Below are positions 34,213 through 42,421 of a stretch of 64,000 nucleotides of DNA, piece by piece; the first letter of the stretch is position 1, and each line of letters begins with the position of its first letter. The stretch is from Citrobacter arsenatis (GTDB taxonomy: Bacteria > Pseudomonadota > Gammaproteobacteria > Enterobacterales > Enterobacteriaceae), in assembly GCF_004353845.1 (NCBI RefSeq), contig NZ_CP037864.1, forward strand, positions 1,364,001 through 1,428,000, read 5' to 3'. The translations under genes and the position numbers were made by a program. Under the pieces are notes generated by a model. That model worked only from the letters and a program-made list of their open reading frames with translations. It did not search any database and was not told the DNA's origin.

Positions 34213-35582
34213 GCCGTTTTATAGATCTCTACGCAGAGAAGTCAGTCATCGGTGGAATCATGCTGGCAGCCAGCAAGCCGGAAGGTGCTGACGCAGCTAC
34301 AGATGCCATCGAGGGAATGGGTGAGGAACATTTCACCGTAAGACCTCACAAGCTGATTCTTGGCGCCTACAAGAGACTTAACGAAGCAGGAACACCAATT
34401 GACCTGCTGACGCTTACCGATGAGCTTGAGCGCACTGGTAATCTGGCAGAAGCCGGAGGATTTGCCTACCTGGCTGAATGCAGCAAAGACACGCCGTCAT
34501 ACGCCAATCTGTCGGCCTACTGCGAGAAGCTTCGTGAATTAGCTACCGGGCGCCGGATGGCGTTAATCCTCCAGGCCAGCCTACAGAAACTATCAGAGCC
34601 AACATCTGACTCACTGAGCGACATCATCGGCGCCATTCAGGCCGACGTATCAGGGATTGAATGCCATGACGAAAGCGGAACAGAGCACATCACCACCGGA
34701 ATTGACATGTCCCTGGAGACCATCCAGTCGATCATCAGCGGTGATATCTGGAAGCACAAAACAGAGCTTGGAATGGCAACCATCGACAATGCGTTCGGCG
34801 GGTTCAACAACACGGATTTCATCGTGGTAGGTGGGCGTCCTGGAATGGGTAAAACCATGTTCAGCACCACAGTAACCGAGACTGTAGGTCTGAAAAACAA
34901 AAAGCCGGTCCTGTTCTTCAGTCTGGAAATGCCAGTAGATCAGATATCCGAGCGTGTCGCTTTTCACCGGGCCCGAGTGAGCAAAGAGGATTTGCTCAGC
35001 AAGCAGAGCGGCGTGATGGATGGCGCATGGGGGAAGGTTGGTCACTGCATGAAAGACTTTATCGACTCACCAATTTACATCAACGACAAAAGCTCTCTCA
35101 GCGTCCATCAGGTACGCGCAGAGGCACGTCGCATGCACAAGAAACTTGGTGGTCTCGGTGTGGTTATCGTCGATTACCTCCAGAAGATGCGCATGTCAGA
35201 TCCGGAGAACATGAACCGCAGCGTTGGCGAGATAGCTACCGGCCTAAAGAACCTGGCTAAAGAGTTGCGATGCCCGGTAATCGCTTTGGCGCAGCTCAAC
35301 CGAAATCTTGAGCAGAGAGCTAACAAGCGTCCGGTTGCGGCAGACCTACGAGAATCCGGCGTAATTGAGCAGGAGGCAGACGTAATTTTCATGGTGTACC
35401 GGGATGAGAAATACAACCAGAACACCGAACTGAAAGGAATCACGGAAATTATCTGCGTCAAATCTCGCCACGCTCCCGGCGCCGAAAAAACCTATCACTT
35501 CAGCAGTCGCTATTCCGGTCTGGATCCGGTGGCGTTTACGCATAACGAACAACAGGAAATCGACAATGACTATGAGTGCTAA
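34209..35582 (+). CDS. DnaB-type replicative helicase
   Basis: 457 residues, like P22 gp12. N-terminal DnaB domain (EKSVIGGIMLAAS...), then the RecA-like core with Walker A GGRPGMGKT at about 206-214, Walker B VVIVDYLQKM and a sensor segment PVIALAQLNR. It should replace host DnaB at the phage origin. Confidence 0.96.
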   Translation: MSRFIDLYAEKSVIGGIMLAASKPEGADAATDAIEGMGEEHFTVRPHKLILGAYKRLNEAGTPIDLLTLTDELERTGNLAEAGGFAYLAECSKDTPSYANLSAYCEKLRELATGRRMALILQASLQKLSEPTSDSLSDIIGAIQADVSGIECHDESGTEHITTGIDMSLETIQSIISGDIWKHKTELGMATIDNAFGGFNNTDFIVVGGRPGMGKTMFSTTVTETVGLKNKKPVLFFSLEMPVDQISERVAFHRARVSKEDLLSKQSGVMDGAWGKVGHCMKDFIDSPIYINDKSSLSVHQVRAEARRMHKKLGGLGVVIVDYLQKMRMSDPENMNRSVGEIATGLKNLAKELRCPVIALAQLNRNLEQRANKRPVAADLRESGVIEQEADVIFMVYRDEKYNQNTELKGITEIICVKSRHAPGAEKTYHFSSRYSGLDPVAFTHNEQQEIDNDYEC

Positions 35583-35880
35583 TGACGAAGGATTGAATAC
35601 TCGCGAGGTAATCGAAAAGCATTATCCGGAATTTCCTGAAACCATCCTCCACGCTGAACTATGCCGGGCATGTGCTCGCTTAGACGGTAGAAGCATCAAG
35701 CAGTCACTCAAGGCCTTTGCTCTGGCACGTATCGAGAAGGTTGAGAGCAAGCCACTTAAAGGCGCACTGGAGCAGATGGCATCCAGCATGTTTCCAGAGA
35801 CAGAGATAGCCCGTATCCGCGCCTGTGTAGGTCGCATGGAGTCGGCACTGGTTAAGACATTCGGAGTGAAGCGAGCATGA
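35566..35880 (+). CDS. phage protein, unknown
   Basis: 104 residues (MTMSANDEGLNTREVIEKHY...). The start lies within the 3' end of the helicase gene, with aggaa upstream. Helical, two cysteines in AELCRACARLDGR. No family recognised; position suggests a replication accessory role. Confidence 0.65.
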   Translation: MTMSANDEGLNTREVIEKHYPEFPETILHAELCRACARLDGRSIKQSLKAFALARIEKVESKPLKGALEQMASSMFPETEIARIRACVGRMESALVKTFGVKRA

Positions 35881-36095
35881 CATGCATTCGAATACCTAAC
35901 GGAATTATCTGCACGTATCCAACCTACCGTTTGCGCCTTGAAGACGGAACCTGCGTTTTCATGTCATGGCATGACTACTGCGGACCAGAGTTTTATCGAG
36001 ACAAAAATGAGCGTCGTTGGATTGATGAATGGTGGGAAAACCCACTCATTGTAAAAGCACTCGATTGGTTTACTGGCAGAGGAAATCGAGCATGA
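35877..36095 (+). CDS. phage protein, unknown
   Basis: 72 residues (MTCIRIPNGIICTYPTYRLR...), ATGA overlaps at both ends. Rich in tryptophan and aromatic residues (RRWIDEWWENP). Occurs widely in lambdoid nin-like regions as far as I recall; function unknown. Confidence 0.68.
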   Translation: MTCIRIPNGIICTYPTYRLRLEDGTCVFMSWHDYCGPEFYRDKNERRWIDEWWENPLIVKALDWFTGRGNRA

Positions 36096-36172
36096 CTGAA
36101 CCTTACATAGCAGAGCTATCTGCAAGCGTGGGCGTGATAGTCGGCCTTTTTTATGCTCGGAGGAAATGGTAA
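36092..36172 (+). CDS. 26-residue membrane-type ORF
   Basis: MTEPYIAELSASVGVIVGLF... has one short hydrophobic segment and a basic end (YARRKW). Starts in an ATGA overlap and ends in a TAATG overlap. Its 3' end supplies the ribosome site (ggagg) for the next gene, so it may serve mainly in coupling. Confidence 0.4.
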   Translation: MTEPYIAELSASVGVIVGLFYARRKW

Positions 36173-36525
36173 TGGCTTTTGTATCAGTGGTGACCGGTGG
36201 AAGAGGCCGAAAACGCGATGAGGCCGGAATCTCAATTAAATACTCACAGTCTGGCTCTGTTCAGTGTTACGTAGGAGTCGATATTAGGGATAAGCAACGA
36301 TTCATTTACGTAGAACTTGATGAGGATTCTAGAAAAATCAGATTGATGCCAACCAATAACGAGAGAGGGGCAAAAATGTCCGGCACAAGTGGTGGCACGT
36401 TCTCATTATCCAAAAAATTCGGCGAAATGATCATCCCTTCCGGAGAGAAAAAGGCATTTATTCGCTTAGAGAAAAATGGTGATGGTTGGTGGTATGGCGA
36501 ATTAATAGCAAAAAACATCGATTAA
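36172..36525 (+). CDS. phage protein, unknown
   Basis: 117 residues; beta-rich (QCYVGVDIRDKQRFIYVELD; KKAFIRLEKNGDGWWYGELI). The start at 36172 gives eight bases from ggagg; an in-frame ATG at 36166 is too close. Ends right before an intrinsic terminator. Function unknown. Confidence 0.68.
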   Translation: MAFVSVVTGGRGRKRDEAGISIKYSQSGSVQCYVGVDIRDKQRFIYVELDEDSRKIRLMPTNNERGAKMSGTSGGTFSLSKKFGEMIIPSGEKKAFIRLEKNGDGWWYGELIAKNID

Positions 36526-36527
36526 CA

Positions 36528-36550
36528 GGCTCGCATCGCGGGCCTTTTTT
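36528..36550 (+). terminator. intrinsic terminator within the early right operon
   Basis: ggctcgc and gcgggcc form the stem (one G-T pair), loop of three, then six T. Transcription beyond it would need N or a new promoter. Confidence 0.85.
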
Positions 36551-36564
36551 ATGAGGGTAGGATA

Positions 36565-37098
36565 ATGACTAGTAGAGAAAAATTTGAAGCTTGGATGACG
36601 GATGAGCAGTGGTTCCACGGTAGCGATTTCGAATGGGATGAGCGCCGGAATTGCTATGCAAAATTTGGTATTCACCTGGCATACAAAGCATTTCTGGCAG
36701 CAGAAGGTGCAGCAGAGCAAAGACTCACAGACCTTGCAGTACAGCTTGCTAACGCCGAGAGCAAGTGCAGGGAGCTGGCGGCGGAATTAAGCGCTGTGGA
36801 CAAAATTCACAACGAGGCGGTATTCATCACCGATGACCATTACGAACAATGTCCGCCAGAAGTGCAGAAGATGATTCGCTCACTGGCTGTGTTGCAGATA
36901 CCTGCTTGCGACGCTTTCCTGGCTGAAGTGCGGGCGCAGGGTGTGGAGATGTTTGCGCTCCAGCAGAGCCATATTGCAGTAGAGCAGGAGCAAGACGGGG
37001 ATTATGAGTTTTCTCGTCATTGCAGTATTTCGGCAACTGAAGCCCGTGAGTTTGCCGAGGAGCTGCGTGAGGGTAAATGTTGTGAGGTGCAATCGTGA
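36565..37098 (+). CDS. Ead/Ea22-like phage protein
   Basis: 177 residues beginning MTSREKFEAWMTDEQWFHGS, a segment shared by Ead/Ea22-type accessory proteins, followed by a coiled coil (LTDLAVQLANAESKCRELAA) and a variable end. Such proteins are mosaic and of unknown function. Confidence 0.7.
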   Translation: MTSREKFEAWMTDEQWFHGSDFEWDERRNCYAKFGIHLAYKAFLAAEGAAEQRLTDLAVQLANAESKCRELAAELSAVDKIHNEAVFITDDHYEQCPPEVQKMIRSLAVLQIPACDAFLAEVRAQGVEMFALQQSHIAVEQEQDGDYEFSRHCSISATEAREFAEELREGKCCEVQS

Positions 37099-37286
37099 TT
37101 ACCGGAACAGCGAATTATGACGATGTCCCTGAAGCTATGTGCGGCATCTGCGGTGGTTTTTACAAGGCAGACGAACCTGAAGATCATGAATGCAAGGGGC
37201 CTGAAATTGAATGTGACATCTGTGGACATATAAGCACAGAACATGAAGGACGGCACTATTGCTGCGAGGACAACAGTAATGAATAA
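37095..37286 (+). CDS. cysteine-rich zinc-ribbon-like protein
   Basis: 63 residues with GTG start overlapping the previous stop. Two CxxC pairs (MCGICGGF; ECDICGHIS) plus a later CC suggest zinc binding. Function unknown. Confidence 0.55.
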   Translation: MITGTANYDDVPEAMCGICGGFYKADEPEDHECKGPEIECDICGHISTEHEGRHYCCEDNSNE

Positions 37287-38052
37287 AGGCTCAATGACAA
37301 CTAACCACCCAGCGCACGGTCCTGTATCACTCGATCGCCTGCTCCAGATACGCGAAATACTCAGCAAAGCCTCAGCACAAAGCGACGGCGGTAATCTCGG
37401 CTACGCAATGGCTGATGCTGTAAAGGTGATTGATGGGGCGATAGAGGCTTTTGGAGTTGAGCCTGTGCTTTATGCCGCTGAGGAAACTCTGGCTTATGCC
37501 AAGATGGGTGAGCTTCACCTTAAGTGCCTGTCTCAGCCAATGGGAGATGCAGTAATTCCGCTCTACACCTCCCAGCCAGCGCATGAATTTCCTGATACCT
37601 TGCCATGCCCTGTACACCTGGAGCCGGGTCTTAAATTCGGAAAAGGCGTACGTACTCAACTCCTGCTGGATGCATTACGCCGCCGTGCTGACTATTACGC
37701 TGAACTGGAAGCTATGACGTCGGAACAGCGAACAGAGCATGACTCATGGATTGCAGGGTTTAAAGCCATGCTGGGCAGTGAACATGGTAAATCTGATGAT
37801 GAAATCGGCTCATGGAATAACCATGTGAATACACCTACTGCTCAGGCTGGCAACTCTCCGGTAGCTCCGGGTTGCTCATGTCGCACATGTAGACCTATAA
37901 CTTTCACTGATAGTCGCTTCGCTGTCTGTCCTGAATGCGGAAATAAGCGCTGCCCACACGCCAATGACCACAGGAATACATGCACCGGAAGCAATGAGCC
38001 AGGTCATGAAGGTAGCGCGTACCCAGCAGCACCACAGCAGGAGGTGAAGTGA
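37279..38052 (+). CDS. mosaic phage accessory protein
   Basis: 257 residues from the ATG at 37279. N-terminal helical part (SLDRLLQIREILSKASAQSD) as in Ead-like proteins, and a C-terminal cysteine/histidine motif (CSCRTCRP, CPECGNKRCPHANDHR) found as an exchangeable tail in lambdoid Ead/Eaa-type proteins. Function unknown. Confidence 0.65.
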   Translation: MNKGSMTTNHPAHGPVSLDRLLQIREILSKASAQSDGGNLGYAMADAVKVIDGAIEAFGVEPVLYAAEETLAYAKMGELHLKCLSQPMGDAVIPLYTSQPAHEFPDTLPCPVHLEPGLKFGKGVRTQLLLDALRRRADYYAELEAMTSEQRTEHDSWIAGFKAMLGSEHGKSDDEIGSWNNHVNTPTAQAGNSPVAPGCSCRTCRPITFTDSRFAVCPECGNKRCPHANDHRNTCTGSNEPGHEGSAYPAAPQQEVK

Positions 38053-38240
38053 TGACAGCAGAATATCTTGATATGTCTAATTATCATTTCAATAAAGAAA
38101 TCCCGCTCGAAGTAGTGACTTTGTTTGAATGGGAGGCAAGGCATCTTGAAAGTATGCTTTGTCCAGAAATGGCTGAAAGAAAAACAGAATTAGCAAATTC
38201 ATTACGACAACTTCTCATGAGAGGAGAAGTCGATGGATAA
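38052..38240 (+). CDS. small phage protein, unknown
   Basis: 62 residues (MTAEYLDMSNYHFNKEIPLE...), with ggaggtgaagt before the ATG and overlap with the preceding stop. Acidic, helical. No family recognised. Confidence 0.6.
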   Translation: MTAEYLDMSNYHFNKEIPLEVVTLFEWEARHLESMLCPEMAERKTELANSLRQLLMRGEVDG

Positions 38241-38273
38241 AGTGTCAGCGTCACCAAAACTGGAGGTGAAGTG

Positions 38274-38450
38274 ATGGAGTGGTATTTCTATCTCGGTCTC
38301 TTTTTGTGGATTTTGGCGCAAATAACAAGAGCTGATGAAACCAATGGCATTAAGAATAACATTCTGTGCTTATCGCTATTTGTCGTGGCGTGGCCGTTGG
38401 TTATTTCAACCATCGCTTACAAACTTATTGTTGGTGATATCAATGGATAA
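38274..38450 (+). CDS. 58-residue small membrane protein
   Basis: MEWYFYLGLFLWILAQITRA... then a second hydrophobic stretch (ILCLSLFVVAWPLVISTIAY): two membrane segments. Start is coupled by TGATG to a 13-codon ORF at 38233-38274 that ends KLEVK. Ribosome site ggaggtgaag. Unknown function; possibly a phage membrane accessory or exclusion factor (inference). Confidence 0.6.
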   Translation: MEWYFYLGLFLWILAQITRADETNGIKNNILCLSLFVVAWPLVISTIAYKLIVGDING

Positions 38451-38479
38451 ATTTGCATCATGCGCAACGTCAAGCAACA

Positions 38480-38661
38480 TTACTCACTCTCAAAATTAGT
38501 GTTATAATTATGTCGCAGTCGGATTGAGCACCCGGCTGTGACCTCTGCATCTGATTGGGAAATTAGATGCGAAACACAAAGAGTACTTCAAACCACCAGT
38601 CACAGATGCAGAAATGCACCTGCGATTTTCTGCATTCTGCGTTACCTGTTGGGGGTGGCGT
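38480..38661 (+). promoter_or_regulatory. strong promoter and hairpin-rich leader before ninB
   Basis: A perfect -10 TATAAT (38503-38508) lies 17 bases after TTACTC (38480-38485). Downstream are three hairpins: an 11-pair stem at 38512-38542, gcatct/agatgc at 38547-38570, and a perfect nine-pair stem atgcagaaa/tttctgcat at 38606-38635. No gene begins until 38662. It may be a regulated leader or give a small RNA. Confidence 0.6.
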
Positions 38662-39117
38662 ATGAATATCCCAGAGCAGGGTATCAAGCTGCATGCCGGC
38701 AACTTCGCCGCCATCGGTCAGCACCTGCAACCATATCTCAATGATGGTCAATGCTATCGCCTCCAGTTAAAGCCATGGAGAGAGAAGCGTAGCCTTAGTC
38801 AAAATGCGTTAAGTCATATGTGGTACACGGAAATCAGCGAATATCTGATTAAATCCGGCCGCACTGACGCTACCCCTGAGTGGGTCAAGCGCAACCTCAA
38901 AAAGACATACCTCGGCTGTGAGGAAGTCACCTACACCGATTTCATCACCGGCGCCAAAGAAACCACCTGGGAACCTCGTCACACGTCTCAACTCGATACC
39001 GGGGAGATGCATATCTTCCTGTGCAAAGTCGAAGCGTGGTGCGCTCAGTTTGGTCTGGCGCTGACTATCCCATCAGGTTGTGAATTCCAACAATTGCGCG
39101 ATAAGCAGGAGGCGTAA
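38662..39117 (+). CDS. ninB: recombination protein NinB
   Basis: 151 residues; NinB binds single-stranded DNA and replaces RecFOR in lambda recombination. The family pattern is seen: KPWREKRSLSQNALSHMWYT near the middle of the N-terminal half and VKRNLKKTYLG later. ATG at 38662 chosen for family length and the gggggtgg site. Confidence 0.92.
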   Translation: MNIPEQGIKLHAGNFAAIGQHLQPYLNDGQCYRLQLKPWREKRSLSQNALSHMWYTEISEYLIKSGRTDATPEWVKRNLKKTYLGCEEVTYTDFITGAKETTWEPRHTSQLDTGEMHIFLCKVEAWCAQFGLALTIPSGCEFQQLRDKQEA

Positions 39118-39407
39118 TGGCTGATTTACGTAAAGCAGCACGTGGGCGTGAATGCCAAGTGCGGATCCCCGGCGTATGCAACGGAAACTCTGAAACAACC
39201 ATCCTTGCGCATATACGTCTTGCTGGCCTGTGCGGTATCGGAATTAAGCCGCCAGACCTGATCGCAACTATCGCATGCAGCCGGTGCCACGATGAGATTG
39301 ATCGCCGCACTCATCTGGTTGATGCGGAATACGCGAAAGAGTGTGCTCTGGAAGGGATGGCGCGTACTCAGGTTATGTGGCTGAAAGAGGGGCTAGTAAA
39401 AATATGA
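39117..39407 (+). CDS. YbcO-like DUF1364 putative nuclease
   Basis: 96 residues with the DUF1364 pattern: LRKAARGRECQVRIPGVCNG, an AHIR segment, and ACSRCHDEIDRRTH, an HNH-like cysteine/histidine cluster. Relative of DLP12 YbcO. Start overlaps ninB stop (TAATG). Confidence 0.88.
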   Translation: MADLRKAARGRECQVRIPGVCNGNSETTILAHIRLAGLCGIGIKPPDLIATIACSRCHDEIDRRTHLVDAEYAKECALEGMARTQVMWLKEGLVKI

Positions 39408-39766
39408 ATATTTATCGAATCAGCCTGGCATGGCCTCCAAGCAATAACCGCTACTACCGGCATAACCGCGGTCGCACTCATATCAGCGAGGAGGGGAAGA
39501 AGTACCGAGATTTAGTGGCAGAAATCATTAAGGAAGAGATGCTCGATATCGGGATCACTTCACCGCTGAAGGTTCGCATCGAGTGCCATATGCCAGATCG
39601 CCGCCGCCGTGACCTGGACAACCTGCAAAAGGCCGCGTTCGACGCGCTGACGAAAGCCGGGTTCTGGATGGATGACGTTCAGGTGGTCGACTATCGCGTT
39701 GTGAAAATGCCAGTAGTGAAGGGTGGGCGACTTGAGTTAACGATTACCGAACTGGAGTCCGCATGA
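39404..39766 (+). CDS. rusA: Holliday-junction resolvase RusA
   Basis: 120 residues as in E. coli RusA. Seen: WPPSNNRYYRHNRGRTHIS at the start and the acidic active site in PDRRRRDLDNLQKAAFDAL with a later WMDDVQV. Cuts Holliday junctions after a CC dinucleotide. Coupled by ATGA to the ybcO-like gene and to the following ORF. Confidence 0.95.
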   Translation: MNIYRISLAWPPSNNRYYRHNRGRTHISEEGKKYRDLVAEIIKEEMLDIGITSPLKVRIECHMPDRRRRDLDNLQKAAFDALTKAGFWMDDVQVVDYRVVKMPVVKGGRLELTITELESA

Positions 39767-39909
39767 CATTCGAATCCTACTTTGCTGATCACCTTCGTCT
39801 GCGCTGGACTCGGTTACGCATCTATCGTCACCCAGGTTCATTTGCTACGGACTACAGAATTTTACGCAATTACATCAGCCGCTATAAACCATCAGGAGCA
39901 GAAGCATGA
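39763..39909 (+). CDS. YlcG-like small protein
   Basis: 48 residues: FADHLRLRWTRLRIYRHPGS then TDYRILRNYI matches the YlcG family that sits between rusA and Q in DLP12-type prophages. ATGA overlaps both neighbours. Function unknown. Confidence 0.75.
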   Translation: MTFESYFADHLRLRWTRLRIYRHPGSFATDYRILRNYISRYKPSGAEA

Positions 39910-40595
39910 ATACTCAATACCTGCAGTTTGTACGCGAGCAGCTCATTGTGGCTACTGCTGACCTGAGCGGCGCAACTAAAGGCCAGTTGGTAGCGTTTGC
40001 CGAGAATGCGATGTTTGAAGCGACACCGCGCAGCCGTTCTCGTCTGAAGGTGGTTAATCCGGCTAACGGTCGCCTGATGAATCCAACCAGCCCACCAATT
40101 CCCGGGCAGCAATCACGCGCCAAAGGTTCATCTATCGCGCTTGTACAGCCGGTTGAGTATTCAACAGCATCATGGCGTCGTGCAGTGTTGTCACTCGATG
40201 AACATCAGAAGGCGTGGTTGCTCTGGAACTACAGCGAGAATGTTCGATGGGAAAATCAGGTTTCGATCACTCAATGGGCATGGGCAGAGTTCAAAGCGTC
40301 TCTTGGCACAAAGAAGGTAGCAGGGAAGACGCTGGATAGACTGAAGGCCCTTATCTGGTTAGCGGCGCAGGACGTGAAAGCAGAACTGTCAGGGCGCGAA
40401 ACTTACGAATACCAGCAACTGGCAGAACTTGTTGGCGTCACACCAAAGAACTGGTCTGAGACATTTACCGATCGATGGCTGGAGATGAAACGCACATTCA
40501 TGCGTCTTGATAGCAGCGCTTTATTGCAAGTAACGCGATCACGTTCACAACAAAAGGCGACAAATATACATACAAGTCTTGCAAAACTGGATTGA
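39906..40595 (+). CDS. Q: late antiterminator Q
   Basis: 229 residues; matches the Q protein family of phage 82 (MNTQYLQFVREQLIVATADL). It should load onto RNA polymerase at the late promoter right after this gene and allow readthrough of the late terminators. Late promoter elements begin inside its last codons. Confidence 0.9.
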   Translation: MNTQYLQFVREQLIVATADLSGATKGQLVAFAENAMFEATPRSRSRLKVVNPANGRLMNPTSPPIPGQQSRAKGSSIALVQPVEYSTASWRRAVLSLDEHQKAWLLWNYSENVRWENQVSITQWAWAEFKASLGTKKVAGKTLDRLKALIWLAAQDVKAELSGRETYEYQQLAELVGVTPKNWSETFTDRWLEMKRTFMRLDSSALLQVTRSRSQQKATNIHTSLAKLD

Positions 40596-40607
40596 AAAGC
40601 ATATATT
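40579..40607 (+). promoter_or_regulatory. late promoter PR'
   Basis: -35 TTGCAA (40579-40584), 17-base spacer, -10 TATATT (40602-40607), overlapping the Q stop. A second -10-like tataaat at 40611-40617 near the start site could be the sigma-dependent pause element that Q of lambda and phage 82 needs. Confidence 0.75.
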
Positions 40608-40664
40608 TCATATAAATCTGATATCGTCGCCATAGCTTTGGTTGTCGACCGAATTACACAAAAG

Positions 40665-40691
40665 AGCCCCGGTTAATCGCTGGGGCTTTTT
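40665..40691 (+). terminator. tR'-like late terminator
   Basis: agcccc/ggggct stem followed by five T, about 50-75 bases after the expected PR' start. Should stop late transcription unless Q is present. Confidence 0.85.
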
Positions 40692-40750
40692 CGTATCTGG
40701 ATACCTACCAGGACCATAAGAGCGAAAGCTCAACGCACCACCCTCATCTT

Positions 40751-40774
40751 GCCAGCATCGCCGCTGGCTTTTTT
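40751..40774 (+). terminator. second late-leader terminator
   Basis: gccagc/gctggc perfect stem with a six-base loop and six T. Two terminators in series make Q control tight. Confidence 0.85.
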
Positions 40775-40852
40775 AAAGCGCATTACCACCAAGAACCAGA
40801 CACAACCAACTCATTGCTGAATATCTGTGGCTACGGTGTTCTAGTGCGCTTC

Positions 40853-41030
40853 AAAAAAGAAAACCCGCGCTATGGCGGGCTTCGTGAAAATGGGCGACGG
40901 GAAGTAGTTGACGCTACTCACCGCCATCTTGCCCGTGACTCGAATCACGAACAAAGACCGAAGGCCCATATCGTCTGATCAGACGGTATAGACATTAGAT
41001 CGGATTTGTTCATCTAACAATCACCCGCAA
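40853..41030 (-). ncRNA. candidate leftward structured RNA in the late leader
   Basis: On the - strand, hairpins cgtga-ttcgag-tcacg (40947-40932 region), agtag/ctact, and cgtctgatcagacg (40985-40972) are followed by the intrinsic terminator cccgc-catagc-gcggg (40879-40864) with TTTTCTTTTTT (40863-40853). A weak promoter (TTGTTA ... TAATGT, 17-base spacer) lies upstream. No protein gene is open on this strand. Promoter and expression are unproven. Confidence 0.35.
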
Positions 41031-41068
41031 TCTTATTTTTGAACAAGTCCCCGAGTCTGGGGGTGGAA

Positions 41069-41392
41069 ATGAACAGAATGCCATACAAAAGCGATCCGAA
41101 CCTCTGGTCGATCCTCATCGCTTTCGGCATGACCCTAGTCGGCGCAATAGCCAGTTATTCATTCAAAGTCCTCAACGGTGAAGCATTTAGTTGGAGGACC
41201 ATGTGCCTACAACTAATCGTGTCGATTTTCGCCGGGCTTATCATGATTATGATTGCCATACATTACGCATGGCCGCAGGAAGTAACTGGCGGTGTGTGCG
41301 GTATGGCTGGCTGGTCTGGCTCATCTCTCATTAAAGCTCTGGAAGGTCGCTTCCTAAGCAAAGCGGCGGGGAAAGAAGCTGATAATGAATAA
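41069..41392 (+). CDS. LydA-like phage holin
   Basis: 107 residues from the ATG at 41069 (gggggtgg upstream). Hydrophobic segments at about 15-35 (LWSILIAFGMTLVGAIASYS) and 50-75, then GVCGMAGWSGSSLIKALEGR as in LydA-type holins. It should open the inner membrane at lysis time. Overlaps the endolysin start. Confidence 0.85.
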   Translation: MNRMPYKSDPNLWSILIAFGMTLVGAIASYSFKVLNGEAFSWRTMCLQLIVSIFAGLIMIMIAIHYAWPQEVTGGVCGMAGWSGSSLIKALEGRFLSKAAGKEADNE

Positions 41393-42011
41393 AGACCAGT
41401 TTATCAAAGCAACAGGTATCACACCGGCTTTAGCTGACAAGTGGTACCAATGCATAGTCGATACCATGAAAGAATTCGGTATCGATACGCCAAAAAGACA
41501 AGCTCACTTTCTTGCACAGATTGGTACTGAATCAAATGGGTTCAGGTCCGTGCAGGAATCTCTTAATTACTCGGTAAATGGACTACAGATATTCGGATCC
41601 CGGTTAACCGAACCACAACGACAGCAACTGGGAAGAAAGCCCGGAGAACTGGCGCTATCTCCAGCGCGACAAGAAGCCATTGCAAATATCGTTTACGGTG
41701 GCCGGTACGGGAACAACCAAAACGGCGACGGCTGGAAATATCGTGGGCGTGGACTGAAGCAGATTACCTTTAAGGATAATTACTCTGCCTGCGGGAAGGC
41801 TCTGAATCTTGATTTGGTTGCCAATCCGGATTTGCTTCTTCAGGACTTAAACGCGGCTCGTTCCGCTGGTTGGTTCTGGAAGGATAATAATTGCAATCAG
41901 TTTGCTGATGCTGGTGATGTTAAGGGCTTAACCAGGCGTATTAATGGTGGATTCAATGGGCTACAGGACAGAATCGACCGCACGAATAAAGCGGAGGCAG
42001 TTCTGAAATGA
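41385..42011 (+). CDS. GH19 chitinase-like endolysin
   Basis: 208 residues; a glycoside hydrolase family 19 lysozyme. The putative catalytic glutamate is in AQIGTESNGF (Glu49); GDGWKYRGRGLKQITFKDNY and LTRRINGGFNGL are the family signatures. No signal peptide, so it depends on the holin. Confidence 0.94.
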   Translation: MNKDQFIKATGITPALADKWYQCIVDTMKEFGIDTPKRQAHFLAQIGTESNGFRSVQESLNYSVNGLQIFGSRLTEPQRQQLGRKPGELALSPARQEAIANIVYGGRYGNNQNGDGWKYRGRGLKQITFKDNYSACGKALNLDLVANPDLLLQDLNAARSAGWFWKDNNCNQFADAGDVKGLTRRINGGFNGLQDRIDRTNKAEAVLK

Positions 42012-42421
42012 GCATTACCACGATTAAAAACCTCATACCATTCATTTTCGCGCTGATCATCATCGGCTTTATCGTCAAGCTCGGTGCTGATAACCGGCAG
42101 TTGCGCATCAGCAACGCATCTCTGACAGCAGAGTCGAAGCAACTCAATGTCAAGAACAACGATCTGGCAACAACCCTGCAGAATCTGACCGACGCTGTCA
42201 CTGACATGAACAAGTTGGTAGATAAAGAAGCCAAGCGCCGGGCTGCAGCAGAAATGAAATCACAGAGATTGCAGGAAGAGGTGAAAGATGCGCTTAAAAA
42301 CAACAAGTGCTCTATCGAGCTTATTCCTGATTCTGTCGTTGACCAGTTGCGCAGACAGGCAGATTCAATACGAAGTGGTAAAGACACCAACAGTTCCGAT
42401 ACCGGCAAATCTTCTGGTTGA
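42008..42421 (+). CDS. inner-membrane spanin (Rz-like)
   Basis: 137 residues: one N-terminal membrane helix (LIPFIFALIIIGFIVKLGAD) and a long periplasmic coiled coil. Resembles the DUF2570 Rz group. Starts in an ATGA overlap with the endolysin and contains the start of the Rz1-like gene in another frame. Confidence 0.87.
   Translation: MSITTIKNLIPFIFALIIIGFIVKLGADNRQLRISNASLTAESKQLNVKNNDLATTLQNLTDAVTDMNKLVDKEAKRRAAAEMKSQRLQEEVKDALKNNKCSIELIPDSVVDQLRRQADSIRSGKDTNSSDTGKSSG

Larger units (their letters stand above)
40608..41068 (+). other. late leader region without protein genes
   Basis: 460 bases between Q and the holin. It holds two rightward terminators, one leftward terminator and a near-perfect palindrome (core cgtctgatcagacg at 40972-40985, extended by ata/tat after one mismatch on each side). 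No ORF is supported. Confidence 0.75.

Noticed and set aside
38538..38744. Open frames across the ninB leader
   Set aside because: GTG start without ribosome site, overlapping ninB; the region is better explained as an untranslated leader.
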